From Sphingobacterium sp. UBA5670 (GTDB lineage: Bacteria; Bacteroidota; Bacteroidia; Sphingobacteriales; Sphingobacteriaceae), in NCBI RefSeq assembly GCF_002420705.1, contig NZ_DIIM01000011.1, positions 113,604-177,603 on the forward strand: a stretch of 64,000 bases of DNA, given 5' to 3'. Shown piece by piece: positions 41,498 through 48,756 of the stretch (position 1 is its first letter; the number at the start of each line of letters is the position of its first letter). The translations under genes and the position numbers were made by a program. The notes below the pieces were generated by a model. The model saw only the letters and a program-made list of their open reading frames with translations, was not told where the DNA came from and did not search any database.

Positions 41498-41529
41498 TTT
41501 CATTTTAATCTCATCCTTATTCCATTTTT
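41497..41529 (+). promoter_or_regulatory. Three 11-bp direct repeats, probable response regulator site
   Basis: The units ATTTCATTTTA (41497-41507), ATCTCATCCTT (41508-41518) and ATTCCATTTTT (41519-41529) share the pattern AT-YY-CAT-YY-T. An exact 11-bp period is typical of OmpR/PhoB-family binding sites. The array lies 123 nt before the porin ATG. Confidence 0.6.
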
Positions 41530-41539
41530 AGGTGGCTGT

Positions 41540-41568
41540 GATATACTTGTGCCAGAGATAGGTATATC
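41540..41568. repeat. 7-bp inverted repeat in the porin upstream region
   Basis: GATATAC (41540-41546) and GTATATC (41562-41568) are perfect inverse complements with a 15-nt spacer, a size that could fit an operator. Confidence 0.4.
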
Positions 41569-41581
41569 GCAGGGATTTTTC

Positions 41582-41616
41582 CAGATTTTCAAATTGAATG
41601 ATAATTTGAAAATCTG
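41582..41616 (+). repeat. 14-bp perfect hairpin in the porin leader
   Basis: CAGATTTTCAAATT and AATTTGAAAATCTG pair perfectly with a 7-nt loop, 36 nt before the porin ATG. No T-run follows, so it is not a standard terminator. Confidence 0.65.
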
Positions 41617-41652
41617 AAACGCTTCCCGACCATATTGGAACAAAACATAAGG

Positions 41653-42843
41653 ATGAAAAAAACACTTTCACTTTTTACAACACTGGGGCTTGGCATAGCT
41701 TCCTTACATGCTCAGGAGCAAGCTCAAACTGATTCTATTCCGGCGAAGAGAAGCAGTCTGCTGCTGAATGAACCTGCAAGAGCAAAAACATTTCAACTGG
41801 ATGTCCTATTAAGAGCAGGATTGCAAACAGACAATGGAGATGGTTCATCACAGGCAAAAGCAAATCTTGATGACGCTCGTATTTTAATGAGTGGAGATTA
41901 CAATGATCGACTTTCTTATAAAGTGCGTTTTCGTTTGAATAGGTCATTTGCACCAACGAGTCAGGATAATGGCTCGCGTGCATTGGATATGGCGTTGATC
42001 AAGTACAAGTTTGGCAAGGATCTCAAATGGTCCGTTACGGCCGGTAAGCAAAGTGCGATGGTCGGAAGTTATGAGTTCGAAAATAACCCAATTTACGAAT
42101 ATAAGTTTACCGACTATGTCGACCGTATATTGAATCTCTTTGTAGTCGGAGGAATGTTATCCTATGAAGTCAACCCGAATCATTCGTTGCATGCCCAAGT
42201 TTACAACACGACCAATGATAGTTTTATGGAGCTTCATACAAAAAATGGTTTTGCTGTAGGTGATTTGGAACGCTCTAGTGTACCAATGGGAGCCTATTTC
42301 ACTTGGGTAGGTGCATTTATGGACAAGCGTTTTAATACCAAATGGTCCTATAATATCTCACAGTTTGCAAAGGGGCATACGAATCATTCAGTCTCCTTGG
42401 CGAATAAGTTCAAAACCTCTAAGCAGATGTTGTATCTGGACTTACAGTACTCTTATCTCGGTGTTGATCACGCGATGATTGCATCTTCTGCGATCAATGA
42501 GTTTTATGGTAGAACTGGTGATCATCGCGTGTTGGCAAAAGACGTTAACTATAGCTCTGCGATATTGCGCTATGATCAATTTTTGAGTAAAAAATGGGAG
42601 CTGGCACTGAAAGGTGGTTATGAGATCGCGGGATCGCGGGATGATAAGCAACTCGGTAAGAATTTCCGCCAAAATTGGACCTATTTTGCGGCGCTGCAAC
42701 ATAAGCCGTTTCATAACCAGGATCTTCGGTTTTATCTAGGTTACGTCGGTAACACCGTAAACTATAAGGGCTATATGGATATGGCCAAGAGTCAGTACAA
42801 CCGCCTAGCCTTTGGGGCATATTTTACCATTCCAGTTTTATAA
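41653..42843 (+). CDS. OprP/OprO-like outer-membrane porin
   Basis: A 396-residue protein with a signal peptide (MKKTLSLFTTLGLGIASLHA). The mature part has the alternating strands and aromatic girdles of a beta barrel, with phosphate-selective-porin features such as FQLDVLLRAGLQTDNGDG, SYKVRFRLNRSFAP, KWSVTAGKQSAMVGSYEFEN and a terminal strand ending AYFTIPVL. The start is ATG 41653; an in-frame TTG at 41635 is rejected because the signal peptide begins here. It is the first gene after the two-component system and is followed 37 nt later by ureA. It may let urea, nickel or ammonium cross the outer membrane. Confidence 0.85.
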   Translation: MKKTLSLFTTLGLGIASLHAQEQAQTDSIPAKRSSLLLNEPARAKTFQLDVLLRAGLQTDNGDGSSQAKANLDDARILMSGDYNDRLSYKVRFRLNRSFAPTSQDNGSRALDMALIKYKFGKDLKWSVTAGKQSAMVGSYEFENNPIYEYKFTDYVDRILNLFVVGGMLSYEVNPNHSLHAQVYNTTNDSFMELHTKNGFAVGDLERSSVPMGAYFTWVGAFMDKRFNTKWSYNISQFAKGHTNHSVSLANKFKTSKQMLYLDLQYSYLGVDHAMIASSAINEFYGRTGDHRVLAKDVNYSSAILRYDQFLSKKWELALKGGYEIAGSRDDKQLGKNFRQNWTYFAALQHKPFHNQDLRFYLGYVGNTVNYKGYMDMAKSQYNRLAFGAYFTIPVL

Positions 42844-42880
42844 TAATTCCTTTAACAAATTAACAAATAATTATTTTTTT

Positions 42881-43183
42881 ATGCGTTTAACACCGAGAGA
42901 AACAGAAAAGCTGCTGTTGCATTTGGCCGGCGAATTGGCAGCTAAGCGATTGAAACGCGGGGTAAAATTAAATTATCCAGAGTGTATCGCTTACATCAGT
43001 GCCCAGATTATGGAGGAGGCTAGGGATGGAAGGTCTGTGGCAGACTTAATGTCTTATGGTACTACTTTATTGAAAAGGAGCCAAGTCATGGAAGGTGTTC
43101 CCGAAATGATCCATGATGTTCAGATCGAAGTTACTTTTCCGGACGGTACTAAATTGGTGACTGTCCATGATCCTATTCGTTAA
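42881..43183 (+). CDS. ureA: Urease subunit gamma
   Basis: Structural subunit of urease, 100 residues, the usual length. It begins MRLTPRETEKLLLHLAGELA, contains LNYPECIAYISAQIMEEARD, VADLMSYGTTLLK and GVPEMIHDVQIEVTFPDGTK, and ends VHDPIR. An ORF starting at 42812 in the same frame would overlap the porin gene and is rejected. It lies 37 nt after the porin stop with no terminator between, so porin and urease probably share a transcript. No extra N-terminal signal is present on this subunit. Confidence 0.97.
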   Translation: MRLTPRETEKLLLHLAGELAAKRLKRGVKLNYPECIAYISAQIMEEARDGRSVADLMSYGTTLLKRSQVMEGVPEMIHDVQIEVTFPDGTKLVTVHDPIR

Positions 43184-43198
43184 TAAATATTGAATGAT

Positions 43199-43570
43199 AT
43201 GATTCCAGGAGAATACATTTTAAAAAAAGAGGAAATCAAAGCTAATGTTGGGCATAGAACCACAAGCATTGTTGTGAAAAATGAAGGTGATCGACCGATT
43301 CAGGTAGGTTCGCATTATCATTTTTTTGAAGCGAACAAGTTGCTTTCCTTCGACAGAGAGAAAGCGTTTGGGATGCGCTTGAATATTCCAGCCAGTACCG
43401 CTGTTCGTTTTGAACCAGGGGAACAAAAATCAGTTGTTCTGGTTGAGTTTGGCGGAAGTAAGGAAATCCACGGTTTTAATGGATTGACAAATGGGAAGTA
43501 TACAGATCAATCGGTGAAAACCAAAGCCATTGATAAAATGAAAAAATTAAAATTCAGACAATCTAAGTAA
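43199..43570 (+). CDS. ureB: Urease subunit beta
   Basis: A 123-residue structural subunit with MIPGEYILKKEEIKANVGHR, VKNEGDRPIQVGSHYHFFEA and RLNIPASTAVRFEPGEQKSV, all typical of UreB. The start is ATG 43199; TTG 43190 is a weaker alternative. It lies 15 nt after ureA and 2 nt before ureC, so translation is tightly linked. The C-terminus (KMKKLKFRQSK) is slightly longer and more basic than in many UreB proteins. Confidence 0.96.
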   Translation: MIPGEYILKKEEIKANVGHRTTSIVVKNEGDRPIQVGSHYHFFEANKLLSFDREKAFGMRLNIPASTAVRFEPGEQKSVVLVEFGGSKEIHGFNGLTNGKYTDQSVKTKAIDKMKKLKFRQSK

Positions 43571-43572
43571 CT

Positions 43573-45423
43573 ATGGGAGGATGGAATAGACGCGAATGGA
43601 TTAAAGTCGTAGGGCTCACCACTTTGGGCTCTACCGTTGGTCTACATGCGCTTGGTTTAGATAAGCTAGGTTTAGATAAATCATCAGTAAAATATGTTGA
43701 TGGGGAACTTTATATCCCAAGAGACAAATATGCTGCTCTTTTTGGGCCGACCACTGGAGATAAGGTTCGTCTGGCAGATACAGAGCTTTTCATTGAGATT
43801 GAAAAAGATTTCAATGTCTATGGTGAGGAGAATAAATTCGGCGGTGGAAAAACCATTCGTGATGGTATGGGACAGTCTGCGCGTGCCTTGCGAGATGAGG
43901 ACGTGCTGGATTTCTGTATCACCAATGTTATTATCATCGATCACTGGGGGATTGTAAAGGGTGATATCGGTATTAAGGATGGTAAAATTGTAGGTATTGG
44001 TAAAGCGGGAAATCCCGATGTTCAGGATGGCGTAACTAAAGGTATGGTAATTGGTGCTTCTACAGAGGTGCATGGTGGTGCTGGATATATCTTGACTGCC
44101 GGGGGTATCGATACGCATATTCACTTTATCTCACCACAGCAAATCGAAACTGCTCTATACTCTGGTGTAACTACTTTTATTGGCGGTGGTGCAGGACCTG
44201 CTGATGGAACACTTGCGACAACTGTGACTTCTGGGAAGTGGTACATCGAACGTATGTTTGAAGCTTTTGAAAACTTACCTATCAATGTTGGCTTTTTCGG
44301 AAAAGGAAACGTTTCTACCACGAAGCCAATCGAGGAGCAGATTGAGGCCGGGGCGCTTGGCGTAAAAATTCATGAAGACTGGGGGGCGACTCCGGCCACG
44401 ATTGATGCGGCATTGAAAGTTGCTGATAAATATGATGTACAGGTCGCCATCCACACCGATACGCTTAATGAAGCCGGTTTCCTGGAGGATACTGTTGCTG
44501 CAATAGATGGCCGTGTTATCCATACCTTCCATACAGAGGGGGCCGGTGGAGGGCATGCGCCGGATATCATTAAGATCGCCATGTATCCCAATATCCTCCC
44601 TGCATCTACCAACCCTACAAAACCTTTTACGGTAAATACTGCTGAAGAACACTTGGACATGTTGATGGTTTGTCATCATTTGGATAAAAATGTGAAAGAA
44701 GATGTGGCATTTGCGGATTCGCGTATCCGTCCACAAACAATTGCTGCTGAAGATATCTTACAAGATATGGGAGTATTTTCGATTATGAGTTCGGATAGTC
44801 AAGCTATGGGACGTGTAGGTGAGGTGATCTCCCGGACATTCCAAACTGCGCATAAGATGAAAATCCAGCGCGGCCCTTTGGCTGAGGATCAAGGAAAAGG
44901 AAATGACAATTTCCGTGTCAAACGTTATGTATCCAAATTCACCATAAATCCAGCGAAAGCACATGGTATTGATCAATATATCGGTTCAATTGAAAAGGGA
45001 AAGTATGCGGATTTGATTCTTTGGAAGCCGGAACTGTTTGGTGTAAAACCCGAACTGGTCATCAAAGGAGGTATGATTTTAGGAGCTAAAATGGGAGATG
45101 CCAACGCATCAATTCCTACGCCACAGCCAATTATCTATAGACCGATGTTTGGAAATTATGGTAAAGCCGTTTCAAAACTGTGTTTCAACTTTGTTTCGAA
45201 AGTGTCTTTAGAGAATGGAAATATCCAAAAATTAAACTTATCGCGGAAGTGTCTGCCGGTAGTGGGATGCCGTACCGTGATGAAAAAGGATATGGTACAC
45301 AATCATGCAACACCAAATATCGTGGTTAATCCGGAAACATATGAGGTAACTGTAGATGGCGTATTGGCTACTTGTGAACCATTGAAAGAACTTCCAATGG
45401 CACAACGTTACTTCTTATTCTAA
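43573..45423 (+). CDS. ureC: Urease subunit alpha with Tat-like N-terminal extension
   Basis: Catalytic subunit that hydrolyses urea to ammonia and carbamate with two nickel ions. The core has THIHF (nickel His pair), the carbamylated Lys265 in GVKIHEDWG, AIHTDTLNE, HTFHTEGAGGGHAPD, the flap MVCHHLDK and SSDSQAMGR with the nickel Asp. The 616 residues exceed the usual 567-572. The excess is N-terminal: MGGWNRREWIKVVGLTTLGS then a weakly hydrophobic stretch and a duplicated LGLDK. NRREWIK resembles a twin-arginine signal. The ATG lies 2 nt after the ureB stop, and no other ATG exists before the core. Confidence 0.96.
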   Translation: MGGWNRREWIKVVGLTTLGSTVGLHALGLDKLGLDKSSVKYVDGELYIPRDKYAALFGPTTGDKVRLADTELFIEIEKDFNVYGEENKFGGGKTIRDGMGQSARALRDEDVLDFCITNVIIIDHWGIVKGDIGIKDGKIVGIGKAGNPDVQDGVTKGMVIGASTEVHGGAGYILTAGGIDTHIHFISPQQIETALYSGVTTFIGGGAGPADGTLATTVTSGKWYIERMFEAFENLPINVGFFGKGNVSTTKPIEEQIEAGALGVKIHEDWGATPATIDAALKVADKYDVQVAIHTDTLNEAGFLEDTVAAIDGRVIHTFHTEGAGGGHAPDIIKIAMYPNILPASTNPTKPFTVNTAEEHLDMLMVCHHLDKNVKEDVAFADSRIRPQTIAAEDILQDMGVFSIMSSDSQAMGRVGEVISRTFQTAHKMKIQRGPLAEDQGKGNDNFRVKRYVSKFTINPAKAHGIDQYIGSIEKGKYADLILWKPELFGVKPELVIKGGMILGAKMGDANASIPTPQPIIYRPMFGNYGKAVSKLCFNFVSKVSLENGNIQKLNLSRKCLPVVGCRTVMKKDMVHNHATPNIVVNPETYEVTVDGVLATCEPLKELPMAQRYFLF

Positions 45424-45433
45424 TGAGGTATCT

Positions 45434-45928
45434 ATGTTATTAGCAAGTGACGTTAAGGGTAATATTTGGACGGATGGTTTGGAACAGGATTCTGTAGAGC
45501 TGGATTTTTTAGAGCTCGAATGGTTCGATACCGAAAAACGTGTGATCCGTGGGTTCACTGTTCTGGGTCGAGAAATAGGATTCAAAAATCTAGGAGAGGA
45601 GTCCTTGTTTGATGGTGATATTCTGTTTGAAACAGAAGAGCTGCGTATTGTTGTCCGGATATTACCCTGTCCTTGCCTTGTTGTGCGACCTAAGAATGTG
45701 CTGGATATGGCTCGGATATGTCTTGAAATTGGCAATAAACACATTCCTGTTTTCATTAACGCAGCTCACGAAATCATTGCTGCATATGAAAATCCACTAT
45801 GGGAAACACTGGAGAGGGCAGGTTTCTCTCCGACTAAGGAGCTCCGGGTAATCGAAAGAACCCATACATTACGGATCCATCAGTATGCGGTGGCCCAAAA
45901 TAAAATTACACTGGCAAAAGGGATGTAA
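45434..45928 (+). CDS. ureE: Urease accessory protein UreE (first copy)
   Basis: Nickel metallochaperone that feeds UreG. The 164 residues have an N-terminal peptide-binding domain (LDFLELEWFDTEKRVIRGFT) and a C-terminal ferredoxin-like metal-binding domain with VVRILPCPCLVV and GNKHIPVFI, whose His103 matches the conserved interface nickel ligand. The His-rich C-terminal tail found in Klebsiella UreE is absent, so storage capacity is probably low. A second, diverged UreE is encoded at 48232-48714, at the other end of the operon. Confidence 0.9.
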   Translation: MLLASDVKGNIWTDGLEQDSVELDFLELEWFDTEKRVIRGFTVLGREIGFKNLGEESLFDGDILFETEELRIVVRILPCPCLVVRPKNVLDMARICLEIGNKHIPVFINAAHEIIAAYENPLWETLERAGFSPTKELRVIERTHTLRIHQYAVAQNKITLAKGM

Positions 45929-45944
45929 ATTAATAAAACTAAAT

Positions 45945-46631
45945 ATGAATCCATTGTTGACATTGATGCAAATCAATGATTCTGTATTTCCGATTGGAGG
46001 TTTTACCCATTCCTATGGATTGGAAACTTATATTAATAAGGAGATTATACATGATGCTAAAACAGCAAAAGAATATGCACAAACCTTATTGGAACATAGT
46101 TTCTATTATAACGACGCCGCTTTTTTCCATAAGGCTTGGCAATTGTGTGAATCAAGGGCGACAAAAAAGAAGATAGCGGAACTTGATGCTTTGATTACGG
46201 CATTTAAAGCTCCCTATGAGATTAGAGATGCTAGCAAGAAATTAGGCATAAGGTTCTTAAAATTGACGGAAAAGTTAAAACCCGTCAAGCGTTGCTCGAC
46301 CTATCTCAAGGCAATCAATACACAGGAGCTTCATGGTCATTATGCGATGGCATTTGCCATGTTTGCTCATGCACAGCAAATTAGTTACACAGATGCACTG
46401 AGTGCTTTTTATTATAATTCATTGAATGGCATTATGACAAATTGTGCAAAACTAGTCCCTATTAGTCAAATGGATGCACAGCAAATTCTGTTTAAGCTGC
46501 AGCCTTTAATTAATAAACTGGTGTCTTTACAACCTGAATTGGATGATGACCTGATCGGAAATTGTTGTATTGCGCAAGATATTCGATGCATGCAACATGA
46601 GAAATTATATACAAGAATTTACATCTCTTAA
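45945..46631 (+). CDS. ureF: Urease accessory protein UreF
   Basis: Helical protein that bridges UreD and UreG in the apo-urease activation complex. The 228 residues include MNPLLTLMQINDSVFPIGGF, THSYGLETYINKEIIHD, FYYNDAAFFHKAWQLC, and GHYAMAFAMFAHAQQI followed by the conserved YYNSLNGIMTNCAKLVPISQ. The start is ATG 45945; an in-frame ATG at 45885 lies in ureE. It lies 16 nt after ureE and 24 nt before ureG. Confidence 0.95.
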   Translation: MNPLLTLMQINDSVFPIGGFTHSYGLETYINKEIIHDAKTAKEYAQTLLEHSFYYNDAAFFHKAWQLCESRATKKKIAELDALITAFKAPYEIRDASKKLGIRFLKLTEKLKPVKRCSTYLKAINTQELHGHYAMAFAMFAHAQQISYTDALSAFYYNSLNGIMTNCAKLVPISQMDAQQILFKLQPLINKLVSLQPELDDDLIGNCCIAQDIRCMQHEKLYTRIYIS

Positions 46632-46655
46632 AAATTAGAAAAGGAGAAATAAAAG

Positions 46656-47276
46656 ATGTCGAAGAGAAATTATGTGAAAATTGGTGTTGCAGGTCCTGTT
46701 GGATCTGGCAAAACTGCGCTCATTGAACGTTTGACACGTTCAATGTCGGCAAATTATAGTATTTGTGTAGTTACGAATGATATTTATACTCGGGAAGATG
46801 CGATGTATTTACAGCAGAACTCGGCTTTACCTGCGGAGCGGATTATTGGAGTTGAAACTGGCGGCTGCCCCCATACAGCTATTCGTGAAGATGCCTCGAT
46901 GAATATTGAAGCAGTCGAAGAACTGGCTCATCGTTTTGAAGATGTAGAGCTAATTTTTGTTGAAAGCGGCGGTGATAATCTGACAGCAACTTTCAGCCCT
47001 GATCTAGCAGATTTGACCATCTTCGTTCTTGATGTCGCTGAGGGTGAAAAAATGCCACGTAAAGGAGGGCCTGGCATTACACGTTCAGATCTGTTGCTGA
47101 TCAATAAGATTGATCTTGCGCCCTATGTGCATGCTGATCTGGAAGTGATGCGTCAGGATACAATTCGCATGCGTGGTGAACGGCCATTTATTTTTACAAA
47201 TCTAATGACACTTGAAGGCCTGGAAGACGTGAAAACATGGATCAAAAAATATGCTCTGTTGGAGCCGGTAGGTTAA
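46656..47276 (+). CDS. ureG: Urease accessory GTPase UreG
   Basis: GTPase that delivers nickel and powers urease maturation. The 206 residues have the P-loop GPVGSGKTALIERL, the TNDIYTREDA switch region, ETGGCPHTAIREDASMN with the conserved Cys-Pro-His nickel motif, ESGGDNLTATFSPDLAD and the guanine-specific NKIDLAP. Length and motifs are canonical. A purine-rich GGAGAAAT stretch precedes the ATG. Confidence 0.97.
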   Translation: MSKRNYVKIGVAGPVGSGKTALIERLTRSMSANYSICVVTNDIYTREDAMYLQQNSALPAERIIGVETGGCPHTAIREDASMNIEAVEELAHRFEDVELIFVESGGDNLTATFSPDLADLTIFVLDVAEGEKMPRKGGPGITRSDLLLINKIDLAPYVHADLEVMRQDTIRMRGERPFIFTNLMTLEGLEDVKTWIKKYALLEPVG

Positions 47277-47288
47277 AAATTAGCGTAT

Positions 47289-48239
47289 ATGGATAGTAAA
47301 ATCGTATTAAATGTCGCCCGGGAAGAAGGTAGAAGCAGATTGAAAGAAAGTTATCATAATGCTCCCTATAAATTGACGCATTATGGGGCGGCCGGGTTGA
47401 CAGATCATTTGGAAATGATCATTATGAGCGCATCTCCAGGGATCATGGATACCGATTACCTACATATCGATGTTCACGTGAAAGAGGATGCACAGCTGAA
47501 GCTTTTTACCCAGTCTTTCAATAAGCTGCATCCCATGAAAACTGGAGCGGGGCAGCATACGGATGTGCATGTTGATGCAGGAGGCGTGTTTCATTACATT
47601 CCACACCCTGTAACGCCATTTAAAGATTCCATTTTCAAAGCCAGTAATCACATTCATTTGGCAGAGGATGCGGTTTTGATGTGGGGAGATATTATCAGTG
47701 TGGGGAGAATTCACATGAAAGAAGCTTTTGAGTTTGACAGGCTGCATACACAAACGAAGATTTTTAGAAATGGTAAGCTGTCATTTATTGATAATCAGCT
47801 AATGAGCCCTAAAAGTCAACCGATCCAAAAAATGTTATTTTTTGAAGGTTATACCCATCAGGCGACATTTTTATTTTCTGCACTTTTTGCGCAAGAACTC
47901 AAACAGGAGCTTGATGAGATCTTAACAGTCGAATATAACGATATCTCTTATGGATTTACACAGGCATCGACAGATGTGGTTATTCTGCGTGCATTGGGGA
48001 CAGATGGCGAGCTATTATACGACTTCTTACATATGCTAGGACAGTTGTGCTGGGATTTTACGCAGCATAAGCTTTCTGAAAAGAAAGAAAATAGCATGGT
48101 AAGGTCAATAGAGAAGGAGAAGGAGAAGGAGAAGGAGAAGGAGAAGGAGAAGGAGCTTGTTGAGGATAAGAAGTCTGTTCGAAAAAGTAGTAGAAAAGTT
48201 GTTGAAACAGGGGCGATAGAAGGGGTTAAGTATGCATAA
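47289..48239 (+). CDS. ureD: Urease accessory protein UreD (UreH) with Lys-Glu repeat tail
   Basis: Scaffold for the UreDFG complex on apo-urease. The 316 residues include the family motifs ARSRLKESYHNAPYKLT-like REEGRSRLKESYHNAPYKL, VHVKEDAQLKLFTQSFNKLH, VHYIPHPVTPFKDSIF-like HYIPHPVTPFKDS and LMWGDIISVGRIHMKEAFEF. The last 45 residues add a charged tail with (Glu-Lys)7 encoded by seven and a half copies of GAGAAG (48111-48155). UreD usually lacks such a tail. The repeat unit is 6 nt, so slippage would alter length without breaking the frame. The stop overlaps ureE2 by 8 nt. Confidence 0.93.
   Translation: MDSKIVLNVAREEGRSRLKESYHNAPYKLTHYGAAGLTDHLEMIIMSASPGIMDTDYLHIDVHVKEDAQLKLFTQSFNKLHPMKTGAGQHTDVHVDAGGVFHYIPHPVTPFKDSIFKASNHIHLAEDAVLMWGDIISVGRIHMKEAFEFDRLHTQTKIFRNGKLSFIDNQLMSPKSQPIQKMLFFEGYTHQATFLFSALFAQELKQELDEILTVEYNDISYGFTQASTDVVILRALGTDGELLYDFLHMLGQLCWDFTQHKLSEKKENSMVRSIEKEKEKEKEKEKEKELVEDKKSVRKSSRKVVETGAIEGVKYA
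48111..48155 (+). repeat. Hexanucleotide tandem repeat (GAGAAG, 7.5 copies) in ureD
   Basis: Perfect copies of GAGAAG encode alternating Glu-Lys near the C-terminus of UreD. It is the only perfect microsatellite of this size I noticed in the window. Confidence 0.9.
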
Positions 48240-48714
48240 GAATGGAATATTCAATGAGATCGTAATTGATGTCATCCCTGATTTTGATGATGTTAAATTG
48301 GGCCGCGACTCCGATATTCTGGATATTTCCTATTATGAAGTCAATAAGCGGGTCATTCAGCGAAAAACAAGAAGAGGAAATATTGTCCGGATACAACGAG
48401 ATGAAGGCAATGCATTGCGTTCTGGTCAATGTATTTATCATCAGGGAGACCTTTTTATCCAGGTGAATATTTTACCCTGCCTTTGTGTACTGCTCGATAG
48501 CCAAAACCTATCGGTTGTAGGAGAATTTTGTTTTGATGTGGGGAATAGACATTTACCTGTTTATTTAAAAGCAGATGGACGATTTGCAGTTTCTTATGAC
48601 GGGCGACTCTATCAGGCACTGAAAGAAAAGTATACCGGTTCAATCGCATTGGAAAATACTATTTTAGAACCAGATGAGCAGATCACGTACATCCGTAGGC
48701 CAATCCTTGAATGA
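48232..48714 (+). CDS. Second UreE-like protein
   Basis: A 160-residue UreE paralog. Its segments ISYYEVNKRVIQRKTRRGNI, VNILPCLCVLLDS and DVGNRHLPVYLKADGRFAV align with those of the first UreE (45434-45928), and the conserved interface His is His107. It is diverged and lacks a His-rich tail. It starts 8 nt before the ureD stop, the tightest coupling in the operon. UreE works as a homodimer with nickel at the interface, so two types of subunits could form a heterodimer or serve different tasks. This reading is an inference. Confidence 0.85.
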   Translation: MHKNGIFNEIVIDVIPDFDDVKLGRDSDILDISYYEVNKRVIQRKTRRGNIVRIQRDEGNALRSGQCIYHQGDLFIQVNILPCLCVLLDSQNLSVVGEFCFDVGNRHLPVYLKADGRFAVSYDGRLYQALKEKYTGSIALENTILEPDEQITYIRRPILE

Positions 48715-48756
48715 TCGAATGCTTGGATTAGGTAAAAATTATGCATTTTTGCCTTT

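Noticed and set aside
43684..44736. Long antisense ORFs within ureC
   Set aside because: They are shadows of the strongly biased ureC coding sequence, without promoter or recognisable product.
48111..48155. On/off phase-variable switch in ureD
   Set aside because: The repeat unit is 6 nt, so copy changes keep the reading frame; only length variation is possible.
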